Of a DNA stretch of 64,000 bases, positions 31,134-42,545 are shown one piece after another. How positions within the stretch are numbered: position 1 is the first letter of the stretch; each line of letters starts with the position of its first letter. The stretch spans positions 810,043-874,042 of the forward strand of contig VSDK01024297.1 of the NCBI GenBank assembly GCA_009767595.1. The letters are read 5' to 3'. This DNA is from Symbiodinium kawagutii (Eukaryota > Sar > Dinophyceae > Suessiales > Symbiodiniaceae). The translations under genes were made by a program, and so were the position numbers. The notes beneath the pieces were generated by a model that saw only the letters and a list, made by a program, of their open reading frames with translations, did no database searches and had not been told where the DNA came from.

Positions 31134-31230
31134 CGTTGGTGGTTTTAAGCATTTTTTATTTTCACTTGCAATTATTAACAAATGGTTGGTTGACTAATGT
31201 TTTTCAGAGGGGCTGAAACCACCAACCAGG
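31134..31230 (+). mobile_element. Short inverted-repeat element, family C
   Basis: GTTGGTGGTTTTAAGC...TTTTCACTTGCAATTATTAAC, then AAATGGTTGGTTGACTAATG, then GAGGGGCTGAAACCACCAACCAG. The right end is well preserved, the left end is diverged. Confidence 0.65.
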
Positions 31231-31280
31231 TAACAACTCAACAAGATCAGAGGATTGTTAATGTGGCTCTGGGGCAATAT

Positions 31281-31383
31281 TAGCCAACCAATAATGGGGG
31301 ATAATAATCAACCATTTCATAGGGAAAACAATGGTTGATGCTAGGGGAACCAGGGGTACAGGGTGAGCTGATCCACTGCCATA
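31281..31383 (+). mobile_element. Short inverted-repeat element, family B
   Basis: AATGGGGGATAATAATCAACC, then CATAGGGAAAACAATGGTTG, then GGGGAACCAGGGGTACAGGG, then GAGCTGATCCACTGCCA. Left end diverged; the core matches 128-243. Confidence 0.6.
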
Positions 31384-31512
31384 GGACACTCATGGTTGTC
31401 GCCAATGGTTAACAAGATTAGCAATGCTTAATAAATGATGGTTGACGGTTGATAACATTCATCAGACAATCATCAACCAGAATAAGGGATATACGTGCAT
31501 ATACTATCTATG

Positions 31513-31608
31513 GATTCTTTCCGAAATAGTGGTATACCAAATCATCCATTAATAGCCAATTGTGGTAATAATCCAACCATTTTGAGGGTACCCCTAGTTT
31601 AAGAGACT
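31513..31608 (+). mobile_element. Short inverted-repeat element, family A, diverged
   Basis: GATTCTTTCCGAAATAGTGG...AAATCATCCATTAATAGCC...AATCCAACCATTTTGAGGG then TACCCCTAGTTTAAGAGAC. The core is conserved, the ends decayed. Confidence 0.55.
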
Positions 31609-32046
31609 GAGTGTTGAGGGGGATGTAAATGTTCAATTCCAAAGGCTTAAAAGCACTGTAAGTTCCGGTGTTTTATGCTTCCCTAAACACAAAGTAAAAC
31701 GCATATGTTTGATTAAAAGAACAACTGTTGGAAACATCAAATTATGTATTTTGCAATGAAAAATCCCATATATATATACGTATCTCAACATACATGCAAA
31801 TAACACAATTTGCTTGCCAAACTGTGCTAGAGATGTGGCATGTAAGCAAAACCAAATTACAACTAAGAAAAAAATGTAGCACAGTACTTGCACTATAGTA
31901 CTAGTAACACAATAACTGCAGTACAAGGATTGCAGCAAAGGAATTGTAAGCAACCTTTAGCTGCCAGGAACCACTGTAGCAAAACAATTGTAATAAAACC
32001 TTGATAAAACAGAGCAAACTGCAGCAAAGAAATTTTCAGAAAACTT

Positions 32047-32372
32047 TGGCTTGCAAGAAAGATTGTAGGCAAAGCAATTTTACAACTGAAACAGAAAACT
32101 GGAGCACAATAATTACGGCATGGGAATTGCACTACAGTACTTGCAGCACATTAACTGCAGCACAGGAACTGCATGTTTTTGCTTACAAGAAATCCCATAA
32201 GCAAACTTACAACTGAAAACATAAGACTGCTTTTTAGGAACTTTGGCACAGGAATAACAGCAAAGGAACTGCAAGAAACTTTTAGCTTATAAGAAAGACT
32301 GTAGGCAAATCAATCTTACAACTGAAACAGGAAACTGGAGCACAATAATTACAGCACAGGAATTGCACTACA
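32047..32372. repeat. Spaced direct duplication, about 236-bp step
   Basis: AGAAAGATTGTAGGCAAAGC...ACAACTGAAACAG...CTGGAGCACAATAATTAC at 32047-32165 recurs with few changes at 32283-32372. Shorter CAGCACAGGAACTGCA-like motifs are scattered from 31920 onward. Non-coding. Confidence 0.7.
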
Positions 32373-32616
32373 GTACTTGTACCACATCGCGTCACCATGC
32401 GTCGCTAAGCAAATACATCACCAATCCATCCCATCTCCAATCAACCACATCACCAATGAATCACTTCAACCACATCACCAATCAACCACATCACCAAGCA
32501 AGTACATAACCAATCAATCCCACCACCAATCCATCACATGACCATTCAGCCACATCACCAAAAATCCCCAAAAACAAAAACCACCAAAAACAAAAAACAC
32601 CAGAAGAGCGAAAAGA

Positions 32617-32617
32617 C

Positions 32618-32655
<38 letters not shown>
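32617..32655. repeat. CAT/ATC microsatellite
   Basis: About 12 perfect ATC triplets, following an A/C-rich AAAAACAAAAACCACC tract (32560-32600). Confidence 0.85.
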
Positions 32656-32656
<1 letters not shown>

Positions 32657-32869
32657 TTTCAACCATCATCCGCACCATCACTCTTCCTATATATGTTTTT
32701 TTTTTGAAACTTCCGCCCCTGCCTGAAGGGTCACTATGTTATTTCATGATGTTTCATGTTGGCCTTGGCACCCCTCTCCAACCCTTCCACATTATGCAGC
32801 ATTCTTGTAGTACGCTGCTTACCGTTTCTTCAAACATCTTCAAACAATGTCTCATAGTGTCTCCTTGTC

Positions 32870-33240
32870 TCGAAAGGTGAGATCAAAGGAGGCAGTGCGC
32901 GTCTTGAGCCAGACGCAGCGGATGGCGGGGTCAGTTTCCAGCCCGCGAAGGCCACCAAAATTGTGGAGACCAGTGGTGGAGATGATGGCAAAGCCAGTGT
33001 GCCCACGACCATGGCCAACCCGAAGGTGGAGGTTCAGATGAAGGCATGCTATTGCCAGGATCACAAGGAGCGCAGGTCATGAAGGCCTACAAAGCGCAGG
33101 CTGTGGTCGATGGATGCCAGCTGGGTGGAGGAGTCGTGTTCACGACTCGTGCTTGGCAGATGGGATAGAAGGAACCCAAAGCTACAGCCAATGGCTGGGA
33201 TGTGAATTGCCAGGGCCACACCACAGGCTCAGAGCTTTCC
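32870..33240 (+). pseudogene. Unclassified coding-like island in LHC intron 1
   Basis: The + frame reads GEIKGGSARLEPDAADGG, then VSFQPAKATKIVETSG, then PTTMANPKVEVQMKACYCQD before a stop. A shifted frame continues VMKAYKAQAVVDGCQLGG, then VVFTTRAWQMG. It looks like a gene fragment broken by a frameshift. Family not recognised. Not in phase with LHC exons. Confidence 0.25.
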
Positions 33241-33291
33241 ACCCATGCACTGGTCACACCACGGTTAACAATAGTGGTCTTGATTAGACAC

Positions 33292-33374
33292 GGTGGTTTC
33301 TCAAAATGGGGGACCCCCAGCTTGTGGTTGGTTTACTACTACAAACGGTTCTGAACGGATGATTTGCACCATTG
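33292..33374 (-). mobile_element. Family A element, reverse, partial
   Basis: GGTGGTTTCTCAAAATGGGGGACCCCC, then GGTTGGTTTACTACTAC. This end and core match the reverse of family A. The far end is degraded. Confidence 0.6.
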
Positions 33375-33764
33375 CTGTGAGCCGCCATGCAGGCCATACG
33401 AAACCGACATGACATGTGATTTGTGGCAGTGTGATGTATTGGGGTCTCGGAAATTTTTTCCTCCTGTTGATGTTTTATCCATATAAGAATTGTCCTTGAG
33501 CCATATCTAACCAACATTCAGCCATTCAAGTAACCATCACATAACCATCATTAACCATCACTTCACCCATATTCAATCATTATTAGCTCTCCTTCACCTC
33601 TCATGCCCCAAATATTGACCATATTTGTGAAATATACTACTATATATTCCATGCGTATTCCTCAACTATGACGCGAAAAACCATATGCAATATGAACCAT
33701 GACTAAACACCATTTAGTAACCAAACATTAATCATATCTAAACCATTGAACCATATAGTCCAAC

Positions 33765-33880
33765 ATGGGTCAGTTCACCCTGTGCCCCTTGCTCCTTCGT
33801 CATCAACCATTGTTTCCCCCATTGTTTTGTTGGTGAACTTGTCCTCCATTTTTGGTCGGTTAATATTAACCCATAGCCAG
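33765..33880 (-). mobile_element. Family B element, reverse
   Basis: It runs from TGGGTCAGTTCACCCTGTGCCCC to TTAACCCATAGCCAG, with TCAACCATTGTTTCCCCCATTG inside, the reverse of family B. A second B-like core follows at 33895-33920. Confidence 0.6.
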
Positions 33881-34252
33881 ATATTGTTTGTTTAACCATT
33901 ATTGTTGTTGGTTATCCCCCCATTATAAACCATTATAATCCACTAGTGCAAACCATAGTTAGCCATACATATACACATGATTAATTTAACTATGGTTCAA
34001 ACTACAGTAATCAAATAACAACCATATGGCAATCACATATTAACCATGCAGCAGCCAAACATTCACCATATCTAAACCATATATTCCTTACATATCACCA
34101 TATGGTTAATAATCATAGCCAATATTTGATTATATATTCAGATTTTAAATTAAAAAACATATATACACCAGTCACTATCACACCAGTCACTGTCATATAC
34201 CAAGCACGTGGCATACCACCAACCTCCACCATCACCCGCCAACCTCAGCCAG

Positions 34253-34350
34253 GATCTTCCTTGGGATTCTCCGGCGTGACCGGCATCGCTGGCCTCGCGG
34301 CCGTGGCCGTGGTGGCCGGTGCCCGGCCAAGCGCAAGGCCAAGCACAGCG
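34253..34350 (+). CDS. LHC polyprotein exon 2: leader, second hydrophobic stretch
   Basis: A 98-nt exon after CTCAGCCAG and before GTGCGTGTG. It reads SSLGFSGVTGIAGLAAVAVV then AGARPSARPSTAV, entering in phase 1 and leaving in phase 0. A hydrophobic Ala/Val/Gly segment followed by Arg/Ser/Pro fits the stop-transfer region of dinoflagellate class I plastid leaders, which sits just before the mature protein. GC-rich relative to flanks. Confidence 0.72.
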
Positions 34351-36578
34351 GTGCGTGTGTATGCCACTGGGCTGAGGTCAGGGTTGCGAATGGTTTGTGG
34401 ATGATTTAGGATGGTTTAATGATGGTTTAAGGATAGTTTAATTATGGTTTCATGGTGGCTTACAAGTTTCCTTTCAACATCAGCTGTGGGCCATATGAGA
34501 CATTGGCCGGATGTTGGATTCACAGGAAATGGGTCACAACGGGTTTCTGCTGGGCAACCAGTCGACTCTGGGACTGGTGAAGGACAGGCGTACAGGCGCA
34601 TGACTATTTCAAGGACCATGAGGCGTACATCATCGGTGAGCAGTATAAATTCCTGCGCATCAATATTAGAGACACGTCGAAGGTCCTGCATCGAAGGGCA
34701 GAACTTCCAACAATAGGGAGGCCGCTGAGATGGGGAAGTCTTGAGAACTTGGAGCAATTCAGCAGCGGCACTGCGAAGGGCAAGGCGATGCCATTTGGTG
34801 AGAAGGACCGACCCGCATGGGCCGATTTGAGTTGTGTTAGGAACGGTCATGAGGGCTTGCAGCAACCATGTGCAGATGCAATGCATATGATGGTTTAACG
34901 ATGGTTTCATGGTGGTTTGGTTTAATGTTGGTTTAATGATGGTTTAATGGTGGCTTAATGATGGTTTAACGATGGTTTAATGGTGGTTCAATGATGGGTT
35001 GATGGTGGTTTAATGATGGTTTAATGATGGTGTAATGATGGTTTAATGATGGCTTACTCGTAATTTAAAAATGGTCTAAGAGTGGTTTAATCGTGGTTTA
35101 ATGTAGTTTGGTGATGGTTTAAATGGTGTTCAATGATTGTTGAATGGTAGTTTAGTGATGGTGTCATGATGGCCTTGTGATGGTTTAATGATGGTCTCAT
35201 GGTGGTTTCATGATGGTTCAATGGTGGGTTAGTGGTCGTTTGATGATTGTTTCGTTGAAGTTTAATGATGGCTGAATAATGGTTTTATGATGGTTGCTTG
35301 ATGGTTCGATGCTGGTTTTAATCATGGGCTAATGATAGTTTCATGGTGGTTGAATGGTGGTTATTTCATGGTTTAATGATAGTTTCGTGATAGTTGAATG
35401 GTGGTTTCATGATGGTTTAATGATGGTTTTCTGATTTAAGGATCGTCTAAGGGTGGTTTAATGGTAGCTTAATGAGGATTTAATTATGGTGCAATGGTAG
35501 TTTAATGGTCGGCTAAAAGTAGTTTAATGATGGTTTGATGATTGTTTAATGGTAAGTTTATGGTGGGTTAATGGCGGTTTGATGATGGTTTGATGATGGT
35601 TTAATGATTGTTTAATGATAGGTTTATGGTGGGTTCATGGTGGTTTGATGATAGCTTAATGGCGGCTTAATGATGGTTTAATAGTGGTTTAATGGTGGTT
35701 GAATGGTGGCTTAATGGTGGTTTAATTGTGGTTAATGCTGGTTTAATGATGGTTTAATCATGGTTTATATCATGGTTTATTTAATGGTCGTTCAATGGTG
35801 GGTTAGTGGTGGGCCAATGGTAGTTTAATGATGTTTTAATGATGGGTTAATCATGGGTTAATGATAGTTTCATGATGGTTGAATGGCGGTTTAATGATGG
35901 TTTAAACATTTCTTATGGTGGTTTAATGGTCATAAATGATATTGAGTGGTGGTGGCCAGTTGATGGTTGATGGGCCACATGGTGGTTTAATGTGGTCGGC
36001 TTGTGGTGGCATGTAATGGTTTTATGCTGGTTTTGGATTGGTTAAACAGAGTGGTACCCCCATATGGATCGTGGTTCAACGCTGCGTAATTTCCAAGCTG
36101 ATCGTAGATTTAAGTATGTTGAAAAACGTATTTTCAGCAATTTAGTTCAGAAATGGATGAAATGGCTACCAACCATCCAAACAAGGGTTGGTGACCAGGG
36201 CTAAACGATGGGCCAAATGGCCAAATTGATGCTTGAATGAGGGTTTTGTGATCGTTTAGGGGTGGTTTAACGGTGGTTTCATGTTTGTTTTTGAGGATTC
36301 AGAAATGGCTGCATGGTGGGTACTAGATAGTGAATGGATGACAAACATGCAAAACCCCATGGAGAATCATGGTTTTCGATCGTGAACACCATTCCTAATG
36401 TTTATAGTGATGATATAAAGTTTTATCAACTTATCTCACAACTATGACCGTTGTTAGGCTGACAAAACCATTGATGACGGTTTTTAGGTAACCAATGAGG
36501 AGTGATGATGGGTTGATGGATGGTTGATGGGTGGTTGATGATGCTTGACATCTCCTGGATGGCGCCCAAGCTGCTAAG
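34351..36578 (+). other. LHC polyprotein intron 2
   Basis: GT donor, G/T-rich almost throughout, including the TTTAATGATGG array at 34870-35940. Unlike the other introns its 3' end is also G/T-rich (GATGGGTTGATGGATGGTTGATGG) rather than C/A-rich. It contains a short island at 34470-34870 with frames on both strands and no recognised product. It ends CTGCTAAG. Confidence 0.6.
34870..35940. repeat. Degenerate TTTAATGATGG array, about 1 kb
   Basis: About ninety imperfect copies of an 11-12 bp unit, consensus GGTTTAATGATGG/GGTTTAATGGTGG, all in the same orientation. No C-rich complement appears within the array. Confidence 0.85.
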
Positions 36579-36633
36579 GATGCCTCCAAGGAGATCGGCG
36601 CCTGCGATCCTTTGCTGTTCTGGGATCCGATTG
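36579..36633 (+). CDS. LHC polyprotein exon 3: start of mature unit 1
   Basis: A 55-nt exon after CTGCTAAG. It reads DASKEIGACDPLLFWDPI plus G, then a GC donor. ELG/EIGAC-PxxxWDPxG is the conserved N terminus of dinoflagellate chlorophyll a/c LHC units; compare ELGACPPLGYWDPFG in unit 2 (53177). The frame is open upstream (DGAQAAK), so a slightly earlier acceptor is possible, but phase 0 from exon 2 favours 36579. Confidence 0.8.
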
Positions 36634-38110
36634 GCAACTCGACAACCGCGAAACTCGCTAGCTGAATGGGTTCCCTACAACGAGGATTCCAAGGGGCGCC
36701 AGGAAATCACTCAGCTTTATACAAGGGGAGAGTCAGGGGAGAGTCAATACAAACGAACTAACGAACTAACTAACTGACTAACTAGCTAAGTAACAAACAA
36801 ATGGTTCATAGCTAGTGGTGGATAACTAATGGTTGATAACTCATAGTTGACTAGCTGATCAATTAATGGATGATAGTAGTTGAGAACCGACAGTTGAACA
36901 GGGGAAATGCCAAATATATATGGCTATGGGTCAATACCAATAATCCAAAAAAATGGTAGGTGAACATCCTAGCAAAGACTAGTTTTGTCATTTATTAAAT
37001 GTCCCATACCCATATTATTCAGAGGTGCCAAGAACAGGGGTACCACCGTTGGGGAGTCCGCTGTGATAATCTATGCTACCATCAAAAACTGTCTTGTAAT
37101 GATCACTCAAGAATCTAAGAAGGGGCACATCACTTTTGCCACCATTTACGATTTACCATCACAATTTTTGGGTACGCTAAAGAACAACGGTTAGAAGTTG
37201 TTTTTCAAAACCATAGTCAAAAGAAACGACCAGCTGCCAAGCTGCTGCAATAATGGCAGATGGTAGATTGCCATCAATGCCCACGAGAAGAGTAAAGAAT
37301 TCCTGCGAAAATGTTCAAAGCTGGAAACTCACATGGATCTTCGCCCTCCAAACGACATGCCAAGAGGACACTGATATTCGAACCCTTCTCTGGTAGGGTC
37401 TAATTTTTGTAGACCATCATTAGCCATCAATTAACCATCATCCAACCTTCATCATTCGCAATGAAAGTGTACCTTCATAGCTGCTTCAGAAATCTCCTTT
37501 AGACCATTGCCAGGCAGTACAGGTAGCAAACATGGCGAGACCTGTCTTGCAACAATGGTTGACGGTTGTTGGCTGATCACCCTGGGACCATTGTTAATAA
37601 CCACTAACGTATGGTAGACCATGATTAAAACTCATCACTCACAACTATCCACCATGGTCAACCAACCAGCAATTAAGCACTTTAGATTCAATAAACCATA
37701 GTGATCAGCCATCATCAATCATTGATGAGCTATTCATTCTGCCACATCAAACTAACCAATTACCGTCAATTATCCATCAACGGCCTCAAGCATTGACAAT
37801 TCATTTACCATCATCAATTCACCATTCCTTCACTAAGCATTAGCTAATCATCGCCGGTAGTTATCCATTCGTCAAGCATGATTTACCATCAGATTTTGAC
37901 CCTCGAGCCATTCTGAACCAAACTAGATCAACCATTCTCAGGTTTTCCAGTAATCATTCTTATTCAATCACCATTTTGACCACCATTCTTGCTAATGGTC
38001 AGCCAATGATTGATGAAGATTGGCTTAGCCAAACTCAACCCATCTGAAACGCTCATGGCTCCCAGCCATGGCCAGGGACCGCAGCCGTGGTGCTCCACGC
38101 CGTGGCCCAG
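36634..38110 (+). other. LHC polyprotein intron 3
   Basis: GC donor. It starts with about 150 bases of unique sequence, then AACTAACGAACTAACTAAC-like short repeats (36750-36790), a family B fragment near 36920 (TGGCTATGGGTCAATACC) and a short unique block to 37390. Then 600 bases of C/A-rich CCATCATC-type sequence to the acceptor. Confidence 0.6.
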
Positions 38111-38180
38111 GCTACTGCGGTGGCGACTGCACCAAGGAGGACTTCGACCGCCGTCGCGCTGTAGAGCTGAAGCACGGCAG
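38111..38180 (+). CDS. LHC polyprotein exon 4: unit 1, helix B start
   Basis: A 70-nt exon reading YCGGDCTKEDFDRRRAVELK then HG and two bases of Arg. RxxExKHGR is the signature of LHC helix B, where Glu and His ligate chlorophyll and Glu-Arg pair with the other helix. GT donor (GTGGGG). Its start could alternatively be 38137 (before EDFDRR), because the AG there is in the same frame. The chosen start fits the phase-1 end of exon 3. Confidence 0.85.
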
Positions 38181-38848
38181 GTGGGGCGCAGGGGTGGGCG
38201 GTGATGAGGATTGAAAGTGATAAAATGTGGATGGTGAATTTGGTGACTGGCATGTTTGTATATACTATATACTGATATTTGCTGGTTGATTTTTTACATT
38301 ACGTATATATATATATACAAATTTATACGTAAAGATATATATATATATACACGTGTGTGCTTAGCAATGGTTAGCTAACGATGAACTAATGGTTCGCTCG
38401 ATTTGGCTTGATCCGTATTTTGTTGGCAATTGATGGTTCACTGATGGTCAACCGTGATGGAGATGTCTGAACTAAGAACGAAGGTGCTCTTATCACGAAT
38501 GGTGACGATTGACTGACGATTGAGGATGGTTTCCCATTGATGGTTAATTGTTGATAGATGGTTGATTCTGATGATAAAACATTGTATTGGTTTAATGAAA
38601 CCTGTCACTATTAGCCAATGGAAGTCATGCGTAGGTAAAAAGAACGGATTACCGTGCTGTCTACGACTGCTTAAGCAATCATCATTGTTAGTGATGGTCA
38701 GTATCCAACAGTGGTCGAACTGCTTTCCCCTTGGATTGACCACTATTCACAAAGATATTCTCCACAAACTAGCCATCAAAAGCCATCATTAACCATCAAT
38801 AGCCATCATTAACCACTTGATCAATAGCCATCACTAGCCCCCTTGGAG
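38181..38848 (+). other. LHC polyprotein intron 4
   Basis: The clearest case of complementary ends: it starts GTGGGGCGCAGGGGTGGGCGG, then GATGGTGAATTTGGTGAC, and ends AAGCCATCATTAACC, ATCAATAGCCATCATTAACC. A TA microsatellite (38303-38350) lies between. Confidence 0.75.
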
Positions 38849-38907
38849 GATCTGCATGTTCGCTACCATCGGCATGGTGTGGCCCGACATCTTTGGCAAG
38901 TTCGATG
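38849..38907 (+). CDS. LHC polyprotein exon 5: unit 1, rest of helix B
   Basis: A 59-nt exon after CCCTTGGAG, entering with one base that completes Arg (AG|G). It reads ICMFATIGMVWPDIFGKFD plus G, GT donor. This continues KHGR into the membrane-spanning part of helix B and the following loop. Exact phase agreement with exons 4 and 6. Confidence 0.88.
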
Positions 38908-40647
38908 GTGACTCGGCGGTCAGCGAGGCATGGCGGACTAAAAACGGCTGGGGAAGGGTGGTGGATGACGGCTGTAACATGCAAACAAGGGGATTGATAG
39001 GGAAACCATGGGATATTCATGGCCATGGGATTAGTAGTTTTCCATGGGATTAAGGACCATTAACTGAGGAGTGGCTAATGTTTTTTAATGTTTGTTTTTG
39101 TAGGGAANNNNNNNNNNNNNNNNNNNNNNNNNNNNNNNNNNNNNNNNNNNNNNNNNNNNNNNNNNNNNTAGGGAAATCATGGGATTTTCTGGGATTAACT
39201 GTGGTAAATAGTGATTTTGTAACATGGAGACATGGTGGTCAGTCGTACAGGTGAAGATGATTGGATGATTTCAACTCTTCTGAGAACATGAGCAATTAAT
39301 AGATTGAGTGGTCGATAAACCACCATTTGTTTTCCCAGTTTCATAGCCGATGATTTACCCTCAAATATGTGGTGAGGGGCGGTGAGGGGTATTGATGCGG
39401 CTAAACCATGACAGGTGAACAGTTATTCATGCTGGTTTACTACGACCTCAAAAAATGGTAAATGATCGGATCTGGAGAAGACCAGCTTAGAGAATTATAT
39501 CAGAGTTCCTAGGAAGAAATATGGGTTAGAATGGCCTACCCTTGGCCACATCTCCAACATGTAGAAGCCGTAGTTTCGGGCGCCATTAAGTCTGATCAAC
39601 CAGCCTTTGGATGTGAGCTTGGCTTCAGATTGGTTGATAGTGGCGCTGGGCCTCAACATCCCAAGGTCTGTGAATCGACCCCCTGGTTAGCTTGTGGCTT
39701 GATCATGGTTCATGGATGTTCATGGCAGTGGAGCAGCGCTAAGACAACCCAGGATGCTCCTTCTATTGCGACGTGACCTTCTCGCTTGTCTCATCTCCAG
39801 CGATCGTTCTCGATATTAACCATGGTTTACCACAGTAGATCAGGCATCGTTGGGTGTCATTCTACTTTGCTTGCATGAACAGTTCTGATTGGCCATTGCT
39901 GTTCCACATCACTGTTCCTGTCAGAATTGATATGGTTTACTGCGCATCATTACTTGCAACTATGTAGCATCGGTGTTTGCCAATAGGATTTATCACTAAA
40001 AACCATCATTTTCTGACAAAGCGATTGAAATGAGTGGTCATTGACTGTTACCGTTTACCATCAAGAATTAGTCGACTTTTTTTAATGATGAATACTGCAA
40101 TTTACGAACAAACCTACATTGTTACATGATGGTGATCCCCCTTTCAACTTTCAACCCATCTGGGAAATGCAGTGGTCGTCCAATCATCCTCTAAGCCACA
40201 GATAACCAGAAACAAAGCCTGAAGTCAGTCAGACCATCTTGATTTGTGTTGACCAATGACCAGCCGTAAATCAACCCTTAATCCAACCATTATATCAAAA
40301 TTTAATGAACACTGATTCAGTCACCAATGAACCATGAACCATCATTAAGCACTGCACATTGAACATTCATCATCTAAGAGTCTCGCAGACAAATCACCCA
40401 TTTGACAATGGTGTTATCATTTATTGTCATCCAATCATCATTCATCTATCCTAGAACCACCATTCGGCCGCGATTTGCCCATCATCTAGCCATCATCTAG
40501 CCACCATTCCATCATCCAACCACTTTGTTAGCAACCTTCTGGTACAACCATTTGACTGATGAACCACCTTCTAAACCAACCAGCAAACTGACTAACCAAC
40601 CAATCAACCAATCAACCAACCAACCAACCACCCACCCACCACCTGAG
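38908..40647 (+). other. LHC polyprotein intron 5, with assembly gap
   Basis: GT donor. It contains TAGGGAAACCATGGGATT-like repeats around a run of N (39108-39168), a unique block 39480-39780, and a long C/A-rich 3' end culminating in AACCAATCAACCAACC and CACCCACCCACC before CCTGAG. Confidence 0.6.
39108..39168. other. Assembly gap (61 N)
   Basis: A run of 61 N. TAGGGAA occurs on both sides (39101 and 39169), so the gap lies in, and was probably caused by, a repeat. Confidence 0.99.
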
Positions 40648-40739
40648 GCTACCTGTCGCCTTCGCAAAATCTGAAGTTCTCCGATGTGCCCAGCGGCCTG
40701 GCGGCCATCGGCAAAGTGCCGCTGGAAGGATGGCTCCAG
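40648..40739 (+). CDS. LHC polyprotein exon 6: unit 1, loop to helix A
   Basis: A 92-nt exon. GC joins the G of exon 5 to give Gly, then YLSPSQNLKFSDVPSGLAAI then GKVPLEGWLQ, phase 0 at the end, GC donor. YLSPS-xxLKFxDVPxGLAAxxKVPxEGW is a conserved loop of dinoflagellate LHC proteins; the second unit has SPSMDLKFTDIP (61144). Confidence 0.88.
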
Positions 40740-42040
40740 GCAGCGGGGCCGGGAGCGGTGCCACGGGGAGGTGGCAGTAGGAACCATGGCGTCAACCATT
40801 GACTTGGTCAATAGTTAATAATCCAATTGGTCAATAGTTAATAATGGTTATAGTTATAGTCAATAGTTAATGGTTATAGTCAATAATGGTTTATAGTCAA
40901 TAATGGTTATAGTCAATAGTTAATGTCCATAATTCTTTGAATGTCAATAGTTAATAATGGTTTTTATTGGTGCTAGTAGGAAACATGGTTACAATGGTTG
41001 ACAATGTCTTTAAATGGTTGACTGCCAATAATCGATAACCATTTGCTATCAATGGGTTTCTAGTGGGTTAATAATGGTTCATACTGAGTTATGTACTACT
41101 GGGTTGACAACAACCATTGTGAACCATTATTACCAACTACTGTTATCAACCATTGCTTATAACTGATGCTTATTAGTAGCCAGTGGTCAGTCCCCAATAG
41201 TTATTAGTAACCACGATCAACGCATTATTGAGGTACTAATGACCATTGATTACTTGCCTAGTTCGTAATCATAAATGAACTAGTATGTTTTGTAAATACT
41301 CAACTATTGTCAACTCAAGACCAGCGGGTTAAGATTTACAGATGGTATGGAAATGGAAAAGATATTAACTCATGTTCGCCATTGAGTCACTAACAACCAC
41401 TGCTTCATGGTGGATGATGGTTGAAAATGCTCCTACTAATAACCATGTAATAACGGCAGATGGTTACTGGCAACATGGTATATTACCAATTATGGACACG
41501 GGATACTAGTAAACCCTTAGTTTACAATGGGTGATCGAACATTGGTGTCTAATGGTTCCTAAGGGTTGATAATTCGTAGCCATTGTCAACCCGGCTTGCC
41601 GGTTCGTTTACCAACGGGCAATCAAACATGATAGTTCTTCATCAGTCATGCTGAAGTAGTATTAGCAATCAGTATTGACCATTGCTGGCCACGGTGAATC
41701 ATCAAGCGTCATTACTCTGATGGATAATTATCCAAGACTATCAAGCATTATCAATCATGATGTACCATTTTGAAGCATGATCAAAACCCATTGACCATCA
41801 ATACCTATCGGTTGAGCACCAGACCACCATTGGTCGCCGCCAATAACCAGCAGGAAACTTTATGACCCAGCGTCAAGCAGGACAAAGCACCCATGTAAGC
41901 TATATAGTTGACCATGATCATCGTGACCCATCACCATGAACCACCAGCAGTGGTAATTGGATCATTGGTAACCAAAGCAACCAAAAATGATGGATTTCCT
42001 CCATAGATTTGACAAGTTAGATACCTACTACCAGCATATC

Positions 42041-42142
42041 GGTGTTTCTCAAAATGGAGGGCACCCCCACAGCACCCATTATCAACCTTTTATAGTAGTA
42101 AACCAACCAGAACTTGGGGGTCACCCATTTTGAGAAGTCACC
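42041..42142 (+). mobile_element. Short inverted-repeat element, family A
   Basis: It runs from GGTGTTTCTCAAAATGGAGGGCACCCCC to GGGGGTCACCCATTTTGAGAAGTCACC. Inverted ends and the interior AGTAAACCAACCA are typical of the family. Confidence 0.75.
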
Positions 42143-42221
42143 ATATAAATAATATAGAGATGAATGACCAGTTACATACCGCTGTATAAGTGATATATAT
42201 ATATACATATTGATATATATA

Positions 42222-42230
42222 TATATTTTT

Positions 42231-42261
<31 letters not shown>

Positions 42262-42305
42262 TTTATTTATTTATTTATTTATTTACTTATTTATTTATTT
42301 ATTCT
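42222..42305. repeat. TTTA microsatellite
   Basis: About 20 near-perfect ATTT units, preceded by TATATA runs (42193-42222). It abuts the left end of the inserted element. Confidence 0.9.
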
Positions 42306-42545
42306 TCCATATCAACCACCATGGTGTATACGCCGAACAAATTCCGTCTCAGAAACTCCCTGCGATTCAGAAACTGCGTCTCAGCAAATGCGGCTCAGAA
42401 ACTCGAAATTACCGATTCAGAAACTGAAGAGAATTGCAGGCTCAGAAACTGTGAATTAACGATTCAGAAACTAATGCGAATTGTCGGCTCAGAAAATTGA
42501 AATTACAGATTCACAAACTACGCATTGCCGGCTCAGAAACTCTAC

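Larger units (their letters stand above)
30393..34252 (+). other. LHC polyprotein intron 1
   Basis: GC donor (GCTCCAC). It contains family B (31281-31383), C (31134-31230) and A (31513-31608) elements, a 236-bp spaced duplication (32047-32372), an ATC microsatellite (32617-32655), a coding-like island (32870-33240), and reversed A and B copies (33292, 33765). The last 750 bases are C/A-rich. It ends ACCTCAGCCAG. Confidence 0.6.

Noticed and set aside
34870..35940. CRISPR array
   Set aside because: Units are 11-12 bp, degenerate and without unique spacers, in a eukaryotic context.
42210..42480. Open frame starting in the TTTA microsatellite
   Set aside because: The first half is microsatellite and the second is the left repeat array; only the part after 42546 might be coding.
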